From: Cantharellus purpuraceus
Lineage: Eukaryota > Basidiomycota > Agaricomycetes > Cantharellales > Hydnaceae
DNA length: 64,000 nt
Assembly (NCBI GenBank): GCA_025174535.1
Contig: JALBUN010000002.1
Location: 186,001 to 250,000, forward strand
Direction: 5' to 3'
Under the pieces are notes generated by a model. That model was given only the letters and a program-made list of their open reading frames with translations, made no database searches and was not told the origin of the DNA. Both the position numbers and the translations under genes were made by a program. This document shows, in pieces, positions 11,522 to 26,060 of the stretch; position 1 is the first letter of the stretch; the number at the start of each line of letters is the position of its first letter.

Positions 11522-13135
11522 GGTACCTCAGTTTTGACCATGTATTTCGACTTGTCCAAACATACAATAATGTGATAAAGCTAGTTCACAACATCGCTGA
11601 GCCACGTTGTTTTGGCTAGCATCGTGCCCACGACTGTCACTCTCGTCTGACATCTGCTACCTAACCCAGTCAGTCAAGTGCCTCCCAAGTTCTCGCTCTT
11701 AGGGATGATGGACTTGCATTACTGAGCCGTCATGAGTGCTTGAAATCCGTCACGTTCTTGTGCAAGTTATAAAGATGATTACCCTATGGTGAGTTTTCCT
11801 TGACGTGGGAAGGATTAACTTGTCTTTATGAAGCACGAATGATATATTGGTATGCCGAACCTTGTTCTCCCTCAAGTTAAGTGACTGGATGCCCCAAATT
11901 ACCGCAAGCAAGTTCGAAATTAATTGAATCATGATCTGATGAAAAACAAGTAAATATCCACCCTGAGGTACCCAAGGCTTGGGTATTCCGGACTCGTGAT
12001 GCATAGGGTGGAGAGTTGGAGAAAGCCTAGGTCTTGATGATCTTCTGAGACTGCTCAAGTGACGTCTTCAGGGAAATAAGAGTTGGTTAACCTACTCGAC
12101 TAATGCAGATGAGGGAGGGACATGTACATACTATGCCCATTTCCTAGCAGGACCGAACGGGATATTTACCGTGAGAATTTCCATAAATACCGCCATACCT
12201 GCACCTTTACGAGCCCCACCGGGTCCGAAGCATATCATACGGCCATTAATTAGTCCCATCACTCGGAGTCCAAGTTTGACTGCTTGCATTAAGTACCTTC
12301 ATTAAACCCCTGCCAAGGTCAAGGACGTAATTTGATCAGCAACAATTCGGAGAAAGTTACATGAAGCCGATTGATCGATAAACGTTAAACACGATTAACT
12401 TCAGAACGTTCAACCGCCGGCCTATTCACGATTCGTATAAGGCAGTCTACGACAATAATCCAGGGATCAGGAGATCGAAAGCGAGACTAGTGCGAGACTT
12501 GGGGCTTTGACTCCCAGCCCCGGACTCGGAGATGTTTAAGAACATTGGCTCGGATCGCGGAGGATCGGTCTATTTCTATACAATGTTAATTAGCGCACAT
12601 ACCACTCCGTAGCCGACTCGCATTATATCCAGGCCTAGCTGTCCCTATAAGTATGATCTGGTCAATCTGGTCCAAGGCAGTTCTAGCTCTTGATGTCAAA
12701 TTTTGACCATTTTTTTATATACAAATTTATGCCGAGAAAGCATTCCATTGCCTCCAGGCTGCAGTGCACAGTGGAGTATCAATCAGGGCCATTCATCTTG
12801 CTGGCACATACTTATAGTTATGCGCAACGGTATATGATACAATGTCAAAGCGACCAGTCGCTGATACAGATACACTGGCAGGGTTCGAGGAAAGGTTACA
12901 AAGTGGCTTCGTGAATACAGTTAAAAGAAATACAACCATGTGCGAACGACTCCTCGTATCGTGAGCCTAAACGGTGACAAGTCCATTGTCTCGTATACGC
13001 TAGTGACAGTGGCTCGTAAATCATACAAGACACTACTGCTTCAGAGCCAAATTTTTTTTTTCGCAATGTTTTGGTCCCATCGGGTCAGTCGTCAGTTACG
13101 CAAGGGAGTGCGTAAGGGAGTGCAGCTGTTCTGTA
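11522..13135. other. 1.6 kb intergenic stretch, no gene recognised
   Basis: Separates two convergent genes (NKAP-like + and Zn2Cys6 factor -). Only short unconserved open frames occur. Near 13100 the decamer-like GGGAGTGCGTAA is repeated. The last exon of the Zn2Cys6 gene may reach to 13092. Confidence 0.45.
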
Positions 13136-14722
13136 TCATAATCCCCATGACTTTGCGCCATTGATAATGAAGGGCAGACTTACTAGATCGGGGAGGTCGA
13201 GTCCTGTTGAACTAGCGTTGAATAATGTGGGAGGTGGATCGCTTCCTTCGACGACGAGTCTCGTCCATGAATCAGCATCTGCCTCCTCAGATTTGGCCGC
13301 CCAGTGACCTCTGGTCACTACTCGCGGCTTGCCCGCATCCATAGCCGAAGCAGGAATCTGTTGTGCATCAAACGGTGGATCCAGGATCGACACAAAAGCT
13401 GCATCCAGCCCAAAGGTGTGAGCTAGATGATTGTACGAAGCCCTGTCAAAGTCTTTTTGTCGGTTGGGAGCCTGGGCCAGGGCTTGGCTGTTGAGGTCTC
13501 CCGCCAGAGTTGACTGATTTTGATGGTTTGAGAGGGAGGTAGAGTCGTCACTCTCGTCTCCTTCAGGCGTCTCGTGACACATGGCCGTCTGGCTTGACGA
13601 TGTGGAGGGCGGTGAATTGATATCTACATTGGTGGATGAGCATTGAGCGGCCGCTGAATCCATTGGGTAAGAAGTTCTTTACCACAAGCATCCGCATCCA
13701 TTTGATGGGCAGGGCCCACTGCAGAAGAGATTGGAAACTGGAAGGATGTCTGGAGGTTGAGGGGTTTTGGCGCCGAAACTTCGGGAAGTGCTACATTGCG
13801 AAATTCAATCGTTGCTTTGACAGTGTTGAAATGAGTAAACGCACGACATGATTGCAATGGCTGGTCAGAAGTCGGATTTTGCGAGAAGGGTTTCGAATGG
13901 GCCTGGGATCGGAGGCCGGACTCGAGAGACAAACGGAGGTTGAGATAGTCCTGCCAGGTATTACTGGGAGTGGTGAATACCAAATGACCTGCCGACATCG
14001 ATTACTTGCAATATAGGAGGAATCAACAGATGCAGCCTACCGTTGCCATCAATCAGTGGTGCCTCATGCTCATTCATTTGTTGCTGGCGGAGGTCGATCG
14101 AGCGCCTTCGAGAATTGGAATTGCAGTCACGATGTCTAAGGGCATTTCGACCTACAGGACCGAAACTAGTGTTCGCCACACGGGCGATGATAGAGGCCGC
14201 CAAGGAATCTTTTGAGAGATCAGCCACCATGGTGGTGGCTCGAGGGTCGGAGGAGGAGATAATGACACCAAGAAGGGCCTCCGCATCGTGAAGGCGCTGC
14301 TCGAGGGCGCTCAAGTATCTACATGCCGGATGTGTGAATCCCTGCAGTAACAGATGATTATCAGTCAACACACCCTTTTGGGGGACCTCTTTTATGACTA
14401 GGTTCTGATACAGAACGTCAGCAAGCGCAGACGGTTGTGGCAATGTGAGGTAATACCTAGAAAAGTACACGCTGGGAGAAGAGATGCTTGTCAATGACAA
14501 GGTCACAGAGAGACTGAAGCCAAGAACGCACTAGACGCAGAAAGAAGACAGTTTCTACATGGTTCCTGCGAATGTGGGGGATGTTCGCAGCGACTTTTGG
14601 TCTTTCGACATTGGTCACATGCTGAAACAGATGCGTTATGGGTATGGGAAGAGAGAGGGGGGCAGCGTACCTCTTGTTGTCCGCCTGCGAGTGGAGCTGT
14701 CGCCATGTACGGAAGGAGACAT
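13136..14722 (-). CDS. Zn2Cys6 fungal transcription factor
   Basis: The exon from 14722 encodes MSPSVHGDSSTRRRTTR and joins across an intron (about 14671-14618) to ACDQCRKTKSRCEHPPHS and EPCRNC, a binuclear zinc cluster (CX2CX6C...CX2C). The last cysteine lies over the next splice. A following exon gives HKRGPPKG, the usual basic linker, and then LSALEQRLHDAEALLGVI, a heptad-like dimerisation segment. The rest is Ser/Gln-rich with no recognisable regulatory domain. The frame ends at 13136; alternatively a GTAAGT donor at about 13178 splices to a short exon ending at 13092. The target genes are unknown. Confidence 0.85.
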
Positions 14723-15300
14723 GGTGGAAGACGAGGAGAATGGCCAGGAAAGAAGACGACGATCTTATACGCTGGTGGCGACGTCATAAGAATTGAGAGC
14801 GCTGGTGTCAGGTTTGGTTCCGAACAGGGCCTAGCCATGTTCTCCTTTTTTGCATTGTAGTGGGTTGTTTCCCCTGTGTGCGCGGATAAGTCATTGGCAT
14901 TTGCAAAGTCTTTGTCTCAAACTCTCTGCCAAATGTGTTCTAGCTTTGTCAGCCGACCAGGAGCACCACCCACCATCACTTGTTGTGGGGTACGAGCGAC
15001 AGGCATTGCAGCCTGCGAATACACGTGTTGGTAACCATGTACAATAAATACAAGTACCACTCTAGTATTTTCGAGAACCTGTACACTTGCACTTTAGCGG
15101 CCTAGCCTTCGGCGTGAACCCTGTCAGGTATGGAAACCTAAGGGCTCTGGCCTCCGACGGCCCGGGATAGTATGAGGGAGAAAAGAAAAACTATAGTTGG
15201 TTGCGCAGCCGTGCAATCAGTCCAATAATCTCATATAGTTGTTCCGGCGTCTACACGTAGCACCTAACTCATACCCGCCGAGCTCGACGCTGGTTGCCAG
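14723..15300. other. divergent intergenic region
   Basis: Shared 5' region of the Zn2Cys6 factor (-) and the RhoGAP gene (+). No coding pattern seen; presumably both promoters. Confidence 0.5.
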
Positions 15301-18300
15301 ATGGCCTCCGTGGCCTCCATACCATATCCTCCTTCCCCAGTCAGCAGCATGGACCACCAGCTCGCCGCATGTGGCGGCTGTCAAAACCCAGTTGACGACG
15401 GAGACGGTGTCGTCGTCGCGTTCGGGTGCGTCCTCCTTCCATGTAGTTCCCATCTGCATCTCATCTCATCACCGTCCTTGTCTCAGCAATTCATTGTGGC
15501 ACGTCGACTGGTGTGTACTTCCCATTCTTTTTGCGTTGGACTCACGTCATGTCGCGCGTAGCTTCAATTGCGCAAAATGTGGCAATCGCGTCTCTCCGGA
15601 CACCAACCTTCTCCTTCTTTCAGATGGATCCCCAGTTTGCGCCGCGTGTTCCTACAACTGTGCCGTTTGCAAAAAGCCAATCTCACACGAGGCAATCATG
15701 ACTGGTGACGAATCCTATCATGCAGCATGCTTTACATGCAAGACTTGTGGCCGCCACATTGGCGAACTTGTATTTGCAAAGACAACCCAGGGTATCTATT
15801 GCATGTCCTGCCATAATGAGCGCGTAGCTCGTAGTCGTCGACATGCAGAGCAACGCAAGCATAAACACAAGCCTCGCGACGGTATGCGGGACAAAGAGAA
15901 CAAGCTGCGCGAAAAACCATCCAACTTGAATCTAAGAGAGGGCGACGTACGTCCTTATCATGTGTTCCCATACTACACTACATATTCCAATGCGCTGATT
16001 TCTGCTCGCAGACCTCCATGTCTGAAACCCCTCCCACAACTCCTGGCCTGCAGAACTCCCAAATAACCAGTGCCGACTCTGTAGTCTCACATGCGGCGAA
16101 ACGCATATCCACACAATCCCTCACCGCCACTCTTCATAACTCCTACCAACAAGGGGAGTTTTCACATACTCCTGTCCTCCCATCTGTGCAGTCATCTCCC
16201 ACACAACACCCGTCTTCGCTTCCATCTCCGACGACAACGACCACCTATGTTCCTTCTCATGATAGCGTTCAGAGTATACGTGGGGACACTTTACCTCTTC
16301 TGAAGACCCATGACCTACCTGCTCCCCGTCGCAAATCTTTCGATGATGGCGTTCGTCCTAGGAACGATCTCCTTTCACCAGAGCCTGCTTTACCACAGTC
16401 TCGTCAACCGAGTGCTGCAAATGGAACGTCCCGCGCCGACAAACGCTCCTCTATCAACCCAGGTGTGCGTCTAGATTGGGTGACCGCCAATCCCTCACCG
16501 CAATCAGAGGGGCTTATTCCGCCTCCTAATGTGTCACCAACAACGGGAAGTGATCGCTTGGTGGTAGAGTCACCTAGTAACTTGCATGATTCAAGCAAGC
16601 GCTCGTCGTCTCCGCTGCCGAGGCAGCGCCAAGCTAGTCCTACCTCTATGATGGATGTGTTCTATTCACCACCAATTTCTCCATCAACCATCAATTTGTC
16701 ACAGCAACGGTCTCAAACTGAATATACCCTTTCACAAGATAGGGAACCACCATCTACGAGGAAACACAGTCTGCCGGATACAGCATGGCCATCACAGTCA
16801 CAGTCCCAGACTGAATCTATCTTCTTATCAGATAGGGAGACCACAACTATGAGGAAACATAGTCTCCCGGATACATCATTGCCATATCTGAATGAGCATC
16901 TTTCCGATCAGAACCAGCTGATGGATCGTGAACCAGGGAGCCCAGCTCGTCCTCATACTTCTCAAGGGGATATAGGTATGTTTTCCCGGCAACAACAATC
17001 TTTGCCACCAGAACAGACAATAGCGGGCAAGAGGTCATCCTTAGAGGCGGATGTTGACGTTCAGGTACGGAGCGATGGTGTTGATCCAGAGGGGCCCAAG
17101 GTGACCGACGGACCAGAAAAAGAGGAAAGTGTATCAATTCCTCTTGGTTTGCCACGCATGTCATTTCTAGAGGGTGACACCAATTTCCATGACCTGTTGA
17201 AGTTGGGCGCCAGACAATCGAACGTACCCTTTACACTTCCTGAGAAAGTCAACGAAAGCAACACAGGTTTGCCAAAACCTGAGCCACCAAAACCAAGGAT
17301 GCCAATAACCGACACCCAGCGACGAGAAGAGGACAAGGAGGCTGGTCCTTCAAAGCCCTCGACAGTCCCTCCCGGCATAACAATTCTGCCTCTAACTTCG
17401 TCCCCCATGACAAAGTCCCAGAACTTGCCTTCGCCGCTAACCACGCTTCCCCGACGTAATGAGTCTCTTTCCAGGAAGATGAGTGCTCGTAAGCCTGTGC
17501 CAAAGGCCATCGTTTTGCCCGACACGTTTGAGGAGGATATGGCCTTGGATCTGGACGAATCGTCGACTGGCGTCCCCAGCCCAGGATTCACCCCCGGGCG
17601 CTCTGATGCGCCTGTCAGGGCGGCGGATTCTGTCGTGAAGCCTCCCGCCCGGCGTGGATCGGCGGCGGAGGTGGAATCTAGCCATCCGCCGCCGCTCTCA
17701 CCTCGCTCGAAAGCCCGTAGAACCAGTGCGACCATTTCACCGCCGCTCAGTTCCGACCCAACTACGACCACCTACGTGCGGTCGACTTCTACACCCTCCA
17801 TCACTATTATGGATTCGGCGTCGGGTCGTACGGCGCGTCCGCTAGCGGGAAAGCAAGACACCTCTGAGCTGGTAGCGAAGCGGGTCAAAGAAGCGCTGAC
17901 AGATGCACAGGAAAGTGGCGCGACAAGTGTGAGGCTGGACCGTGAGTTTCTGGAGGTAATATATATGGTGGTGCTGGCTAGCCGGGAAAAATTACACGAT
18001 ATGCGCGGCAGGTTTGATGGGATGCGGGTTTGTCAATCATTGGGTGAAAAGCTTGGACTCCTTCTAACTTGCCCCTCAGCGTGCTAGTCAGCAATATATT
18101 GATGGACTTTCGGTCGCTCAGGAGGAGTACGACAATGAATTGGTTGCCAGACGCGAGGCCGAAGCTGAAGTGACTCGCCTCAAAGTACAGTTATCTGGGC
18201 AGGCGGCGCGTTTGACAGAATTATCGGCTGGGGAGCGCAAACGTGACGTGGTTGAGCAAATGTCGCGAGACATGAGCGCGAGCTTGCATGGCCTTGAACG

Positions 18301-20055
18301 TGATTTATCCAAGTTGAAGGCGGAGAGGGACTTGACTGTGGCGGAAGTTGAGGAGCTCGCAGCGGCCAAAAAGTACGTACAGATATTTTTGCAGTTTTTC
18401 CGTCGTCATTGATGTGTGATCTCAGGAATAACTCTTCGGGTCAAACGGAAGTGTCTCTTCATCGTTCGCTGACATCCCGGTTCGACAACCTCAAGTCTCA
18501 GTACAAACGAGAACTCGAACCTCTTGTGCAGCAGCGTGAAGCCCTTGTGAGGGAGATAAATGAACTCAAGGAAGAGCGGAATATCTGTCTTGAAGAAACC
18601 ACTGCGCTTAACGCGCGCAATGAGGAGTTAGCGGAGCTAAATGCGCGAATAGCGCGTCAGATTGAGTCTGGAATGCGTGGGGCTGGTTCGCGAACATGGA
18701 CGCCAATGTCTTCGTCTATGGGGTTGCAAATGCAGCAGCCAGGCCCCTCTACTCCCAAAAGCACACCCTTGCCACCTGTACCGCCTGGTTCTGGCTACAC
18801 CTCGTCAACACTATCTGTTGGGATGTCGCATGACGAGCGTGACGAGCCGAGGGCGACGCCAACCGATAGAAGAAAGTGGTTTAAGCCTAGTAAGGAAGCG
18901 ATCAGAATTATGAACGACGGACCACCCGTTCCCGAGAAGGAGAGCCTCCGTCACAACCTTCAGCAACTCACTATTCTACGGTTTGCACGATGCGATCATT
19001 GTGGAGACAAAATGTGGGGAACACAGTTGCGGTGTACTTGTGAGTCTTTCTCGAAGATATTCGGGATTTTGTCTTCATTTCATCGATATCCAATAGCTTG
19101 CCATATCGGTTGTCATAATCGTTGCGCAGGACAACTTACCTTACCATGCATGAGCGAGCCGCGACCAAATAATGAGATTGTCTCCATTGTTCCATTGCGT
19201 GAGTTATGGGATATATCTTTTTCAAGTAGTTTGTAATTCAACTGATGGTATCTTTTTTATTTCAGAGCCGTCCATGTTTGGACGAGATCTCATCGAACAG
19301 GTTCGGGCAGACTCGGCAAAGGAGCACCGCGATATACCTATGATCGTCGAGAAGTGCATTTCCGCAGTTGAGCTTAATGGTGAGTGTGTCATTGATTCTA
19401 TATCAGCGCACAACTTGAACATTATTCTTACAGCCATAGACTATGAAGGCATATATCGTAAGACAGGCGGTAGCTCTCAGTCAAAAGCCATAACCCAGCT
19501 ATTTGAGCGAGGCGACTATGACGCATTTGACCTACGCGATTTGGAGTTGTTTAATGACATATCCAGTGTCACATCGGTTTTGAAGACTTACTTCAGACAG
19601 TTACCCAACCCCTTGCTTACCCATGCCCTGCATGAGGCATTTGTTAGCGCCGCAATCGTCCGGGAGCCAAGGGGCAAGGCTGAGGCCTTGTCAAGTTTAG
19701 TATATCAGTTACCCAGCGAACATTTCCATACCCTCCGTTACCTTATGCTCCATCTCCATCGGTACGTACAAAGGGTAGGTTAGTTGCCAACGTATCGATT
19801 GATTGTCTGCTCTTTTTTCAGCATTCAATCGCATTGCACCGAGAATTTAATGAACGCACGTAACCTAGGTGTGGTATTCGGACGTAAGTTTTCGGAGTCT
19901 ATTATCCTTCCAGGTCTTCTGATCTTATAGCCACGTTAGCGACACTCATGCGGTCCAGCGATCCCAATCGCGAATATGCGGACATGGCTGGCAAGGCTCT
20001 TGCCATCGAATGGCTCATTGAAAACGCTCCATCTGTGTTTCGGGAGGACGTATAG
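15301..20055 (+). CDS. RGA1: LIM-C1-RhoGAP protein (Rga-type Rho GTPase activator)
   Basis: Switches off Rho/Cdc42-type GTPases, so it acts in polarity and morphogenesis at the cortex. Domain order: two LIM zinc fingers (about 15364-15830; CGGCQNPVDDGDG, FNCAKCGNRVSP, YNCAVCKKPISHEA, FTCKTCGRHIGE); a long Ser/Pro-rich disordered region (16018-17880) with repeated TRKHSLPDT-like segments; a coiled coil (about 17900-18660); a C1-type zinc finger (about 18950-19155; RHNLQQLTILRFARCDHCG ... CHIGCHNRC ... LPC); and RhoGAP (about 19320-20040). In RhoGAP, DYEGIYRKTGG carries the arginine finger, and LKTYFRQLPNPLLTHAL and NLGVVFG are also clear. Stop at 20053-20055. Same layout as fungal Rga1/Rga2 with an added C1 domain, about 1,400 residues; at least eight introns. 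Confidence 0.92.
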
Positions 20056-20592
20056 GATGCATGGTCACAACCAACTTGTGTGATACCTTCTATGTTTTAT
20101 TGCATCAAGTGCTAGATGGATATCCTTTTCCTTTGCTGGATCTCATGTTTTTTTTTTTCTCCTACAATTGTGGATTGTCTCTTCCTTCTTTGTACTGGAC
20201 ACCGTCCAATTCGCATCCTCTTGCAGGGGATGGGTTTGTACAGCAGTTTGCGAGTTGTTGTCTTTGATATGAATCAATGCTTAGTGTGCCCCGGGACCTC
20301 GATGAGTGCCAAAACCTCAACTGATACAAGATTTGCATAGGACTTCGACAAGATGTGGTCTTGATATTTGCCCTACATCCGGGAACTTGCGACAAGTACC
20401 AATATATTGTATTGTATAAATTGGTAATACAAAACAAATCGGGACAGCAAGCATTTTGACAGCAGCCAAAAATAACTGACATGCTTAATGAGTGATACAT
20501 TTTGGTACAATTGCAAGAAATTTTGTGCGACATCAAGGACCAATTTTTTTTCTTGTGCAGTTTGAACGCCATAAAGGACAGGCTTCATCCAT
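20056..20592. other. convergent 3' intergenic region
   Basis: Between the RhoGAP gene (+) and the AdoMet decarboxylase gene (-). Contains T-runs and no supported gene; likely 3' UTRs. Confidence 0.5.
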
Positions 20593-21911
20593 TCATCGGA
20601 TTTGGAAGCTGGCGAATGCTAAATCGTATCCGCCGAATTCGTAATTGATCTTGTCCGTACGCTTGTAGCCTTTGGGGGCGAGCGCCTCCCTAAATGCGCG
20701 ATGGGCTGAATCTACAGGGGCCTCGACCGTCGCATTCCCACCCCCATTTTCGTCAGAGGGTGGCATATCCGTGGAAGAAGTCACAAAAAGGGTGAGAGAC
20801 AAATGACCGGGCTGGAAGATCCGCACAACACGTTGAATAAGTGTACGGAGGTCCGGAACGACCTTGGTGTCCTCGTCAGATGTCGGATAGTGCGACAGTG
20901 GAACGTTACACTCGAAGCTCGCGTAGCTCCATCCATCCTCCGGGGTCACATGGATGGTGTAGTATCCTTCGGACCCTGCCGCGGGACGGAGAAGAGCGTT
21001 GGCACTGTAACCGCATGGAGTGAATGCGAACGCATCAAGATTAGTCATTGGCGCAGCGAATAGTGTGTCAATGCCGAGCTTGTGGGACACGGTCTGCGCT
21101 TGTTCCTGAGGGGTGGGAGCTGGGCCTGGCCCAGCAGTAGGAAAGAAAAAGGCAGAACGGGCATCGGGAGACAGTTTTGTCATAAGAATCTCCAGCGTGT
21201 AGTCCTGCTCGACACTGATTAGCTTGTGCGAAACTGGCATGTCTCTATGTGCATCAAAATTGTCCGCATTGTCGCATTCGTCCTGAGGATTGGTCAGGTA
21301 CAGCAACCAGTGATCACCATTGACTCTTCCGACGGTGTATGCACTGCCACGATGAGCCGCGAAAATGTTGTCGAGATATTCGACCTCAGCACGCCATTCC
21401 CTGTGGGGCCCCTGCTGACGTTCAGGGAACATGAATGACTTTCGAGAATAAAAGAAGCGATGCACTGTCGTGAAGCCACAGTACTTGTCCGCAATCTCGA
21501 GGATTCTGGGGAGGCCTAACAGGTTGAGTGTAGTGCCACAAGTTTTAAGAATGAGTTTGTGGGAGTACACAAAAAGGGACGACTCGCTGCAGGGCAGACA
21601 GACATTCAACTGAGCGTATAAGTTGGTGAGCAGGCAAAAGTGATTAATCACCTGAGGAGGTAAGCGTCAACTTCGACACCTTCTATGGCGTTTAAGACTT
21701 TGCACCGGACAATGTCGAGCATCTCTTCCCAGACAGATCTATGAACTGCACGTAAACCTAGCTTTCCGGTAGGATGGTTGTGTTCTGGGAGCATGTCCGC
21801 ACTAGGTCCGAACCATATTTCGAGGAGTTTCTCGGGGCCCTCAAAAGGTGCGGAATTGGATGAAAGGTGGTGATGGGCTGAGATTTGAGAGGCGTCATCG
21901 ATAACCGACAT
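20593..21911 (-). CDS. SPE2: S-adenosylmethionine decarboxylase proenzyme
   Basis: Makes decarboxylated AdoMet, the aminopropyl donor for spermidine and spermine. Exon 1 (21911 to about 21652) starts MSVIDDASQISAHHHLSSNS and reaches FEGPEKLLEIWF and VEVDAYLL. After an intron of about 60 nt, exon 2 (to 20593) reads SESSLFVYSHKLILKTCGTT, the self-cleavage site where the Ser after Glu becomes pyruvoyl. GFTTVHRFFYSRKSF, VGRVNGDHWLLYL, CGYSANALL and HVTPEDGWSYASFE match the family. The intron splits the Ser codon just before the cleavage Glu. About 415 residues, similar to yeast Spe2. Divergent from the DUF1279 gene, with 159 nt between start codons. Confidence 0.95.
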
Positions 21912-22020
21912 GGTGCTTTGGCAAAGAGGGGGGACCTTGTAGCATTAAAGAGAAAGGCACGCGGAAAACTATAAAGAATTTCAAGAGTTACCCGAATGTC
22001 ACCGAAATTGTCACGTCGTG

Positions 22021-22038
22021 TTAGCGCGTGCCTGACAT
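22021..22038 (-). promoter_or_regulatory. possible six-codon uORF upstream of AdoMet decarboxylase
   Basis: An ATG at 22038 opens a five-residue frame, MSGTR, closed by TAA at 22021-22023, about 110 nt before the main start codon. AdoMet decarboxylase mRNAs of animals carry a short peptide uORF (MAGDIS) that mediates polyamine control. Size and place are alike, but the peptide differs, and the transcript may start downstream of it. Confidence 0.3.
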
Positions 22039-22070
22039 AATCCATCGTAGTTGCCGAGACTACGACAGCT

Positions 22071-22733
22071 ATGCCCACCATGCCTGGCATGTTGAGAGGT
22101 CTCTCTGTCCTTCCAAGACTCGGCATCCGCCCCCTCCTTCCCCTCACCCGCGCCGTCACCCCACGCACACGTCTCACACAGCCCTTTTTTCTTAGATATT
22201 TTTCAATCTCCAGACCTCGTCTGACGTCTTCACCAACGCCACCACATTCCCCATCATCGCCATCGTCCCCAGAGGTGCAAAAAACACTCTCCGGTCGTCT
22301 AAAAACCCTCATCAAATCATACGGGTGGTACGCCCTCGGCGTATACTTCGTCTTCTCGACGCTCGACTTTGGTGTCGCATTTGTGGCCATCAACCTCCTT
22401 GGTGCAAACCAAGTCTCCTACATGGCCGCGTCCATAAAATCATTTTTCCTCGACCTCATCGGTCGTACACCTCCTGCACATAGTGGCGAGCCGGATACCC
22501 CCGGCCATCCCACTGACGGTTCTGAGGGTCTTTACGCCATGATCGTCCTGGCCTACACTGTCCATAAGACCCTCTTTTTACCTATCAGGATTGGACTCAC
22601 TGCCGCATTTACGCCCAAATTTGTCAACTGGCTGAGCAAGAGGGGGTGGGCTGGCACTGATGGCGCCCGGAGAGCAGGGAGAGAGATCCGGGAGAGAGTC
22701 AAACGTGGCTCGAGAGGATCGAATAGTCCATGA
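22071..22733 (+). CDS. DUF1279 (FAM210-like) mitochondrial membrane protein
   Basis: An intronless 220-residue protein. The N-terminus is arginine- and leucine-rich without acidic residues (MPTMPGMLRGLSVLPRLGIR), typical of a mitochondrial presequence. The core, LKTLIKSYGWYALGVYFVFS through LDFGVAFVAINLLG and VLAYTVHKTLFLPIRIGLTA to TPKFVNWLSKRG, is the DUF1279 domain with two membrane-spanning stretches. Members include FAM210A/B of animals and fungal mitochondrial proteins linked to organelle translation and respiration. The exact biochemical role is not established. Confidence 0.88.
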   Translation: MPTMPGMLRGLSVLPRLGIRPLLPLTRAVTPRTRLTQPFFLRYFSISRPRLTSSPTPPHSPSSPSSPEVQKTLSGRLKTLIKSYGWYALGVYFVFSTLDFGVAFVAINLLGANQVSYMAASIKSFFLDLIGRTPPAHSGEPDTPGHPTDGSEGLYAMIVLAYTVHKTLFLPIRIGLTAAFTPKFVNWLSKRGWAGTDGARRAGREIRERVKRGSRGSNSP

Positions 22734-22848
22734 CATTCATGGCTCGTAGGGCAACATACATAACATTTAATTCAAGCTTTAAGGCGTCGTTGTTACAAGG
22801 ATCATTCATATCTCCTCGGGAATATCGTACACCCACCACCACTGCTTT

Positions 22849-23424
22849 CTATGAGGACTGTGGCGCCTCGTTAGCTGCAGGATACAAGGGTTAGACAAAA
22901 ACTGTCGTTGGTTGAACACTTGTACATGCCCTTGAGTATACCGCCCTTTATTAACTCCTCGGCATTGGGGCGTTGCTGGAGTGCTTGATCCAGCTTGTCC
23001 TGTCAAAATATTTGTCGATTCAGGGTCCCCTACCAATTGCAATCGTTCTCACCTCCAGCTGTGATCTCTGCAATTCAGCCTGGGCGGCCTGTAATGCTGG
23101 TGCGACATTCGAGTCTATGGTCCATGGACACGTTGAGCCGTGCAGGTTAGCGATGACATTCATGCGTAACGCGCCTTTCAGAATATTCCTCTCCACGAGA
23201 TCTTTCTTCTCGGGCCTTAAGCTCAATTTCCTTTCCAGTTGCTTCCGCGCTGTGGCAGCATCAACGTCCCCATCCTCCACCCTGTCAACGACCTCGTCAG
23301 TGATGGCGTCGGCGGTGGCATCCGTTGTGGAAGGGACAGTAACTGGTGTAGATTCAGCTGCACCCACGGAAGTGTTAGCATACAGCGACTCAACGCCGAG
23401 AACCACGAGTTCGAACTTACACAT
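22849..23424 (-). CDS. RPEL-repeat protein (predicted G-actin binding)
   Basis: RPEL motifs bind monomeric actin in MRTF and Phactr proteins; small fungal RPEL proteins are uncharacterised. The start at 23424 gives ATGT, then a GTAAGT intron, joining to a frame read as MSESTPVTVPSTTDATADAI. Repeat 1 is LERKLSLRPEKKDLVERNIL. A small exon, NVAPALQAAQAELQRSQLE, links to repeat 2, DKLDQALQQRPNAEELIKGG followed by ILK. The end is inferred: a GC-AG intron (22875-22929) would join to ANEAPQSS and a TAG at 22849-22851. Without that splice the frame runs about 17 residues further to a different stop. Confidence 0.82.
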
Positions 23425-23794
23425 GGTGAGAATCACAGTTAGAGGGTGCACGTGACATCATGCATACGTACCGAGCATTCTATCACGTGGGTGCTCCGCG
23501 AATCGAATCGTTATGCTACGATACACGGATCAAGCCAAAATGTAGACGATTTCAGCTCGCAAATGGATATTTCTTTTGTTGTTCTGCAGTTCGCACGTTC
23601 AAGTCAATTTACTTAGTATCTTGTCTAAATCATTCTTGTTACATGATATTTGACTACGGTAAAACATAACATAATAATGTTCGGTGGCGAGCCCAGCACA
23701 CACAAGACGTGTTATACAAAAATACAAAACCAAACCATGATTAATCTGTGCCACCACCTGAACCTGAGGTTCAAAAGTAGATAATTCAGCTATA
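23425..23794. other. intergenic, no gene recognised
   Basis: AT-rich gap between the RPEL gene start and the RING gene end, both on the minus strand. Nothing recognised; presumably the RPEL promoter. Confidence 0.5.
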
Positions 23795-25844
<2,050 letters not shown>

Positions 25845-26060
25845 GTCGACAACTTGCTGTGAGAGTCAAGGGTACTTACCGGCAAAGTGGTAACGGAAAC
25901 AAACTGTGCGCCATGATCCACAAATGACGCTGACGAGACGGTAGTATCACGTGGCTTCGCTAATTTGAGTAATCCCTATCTTCTGCCGCCCGCAGTCGCT
26001 GTGCGGCAGTAGTAAAACTACATTGGCGGCTTATACAGAGTTCCAATACATGTAATAGTC

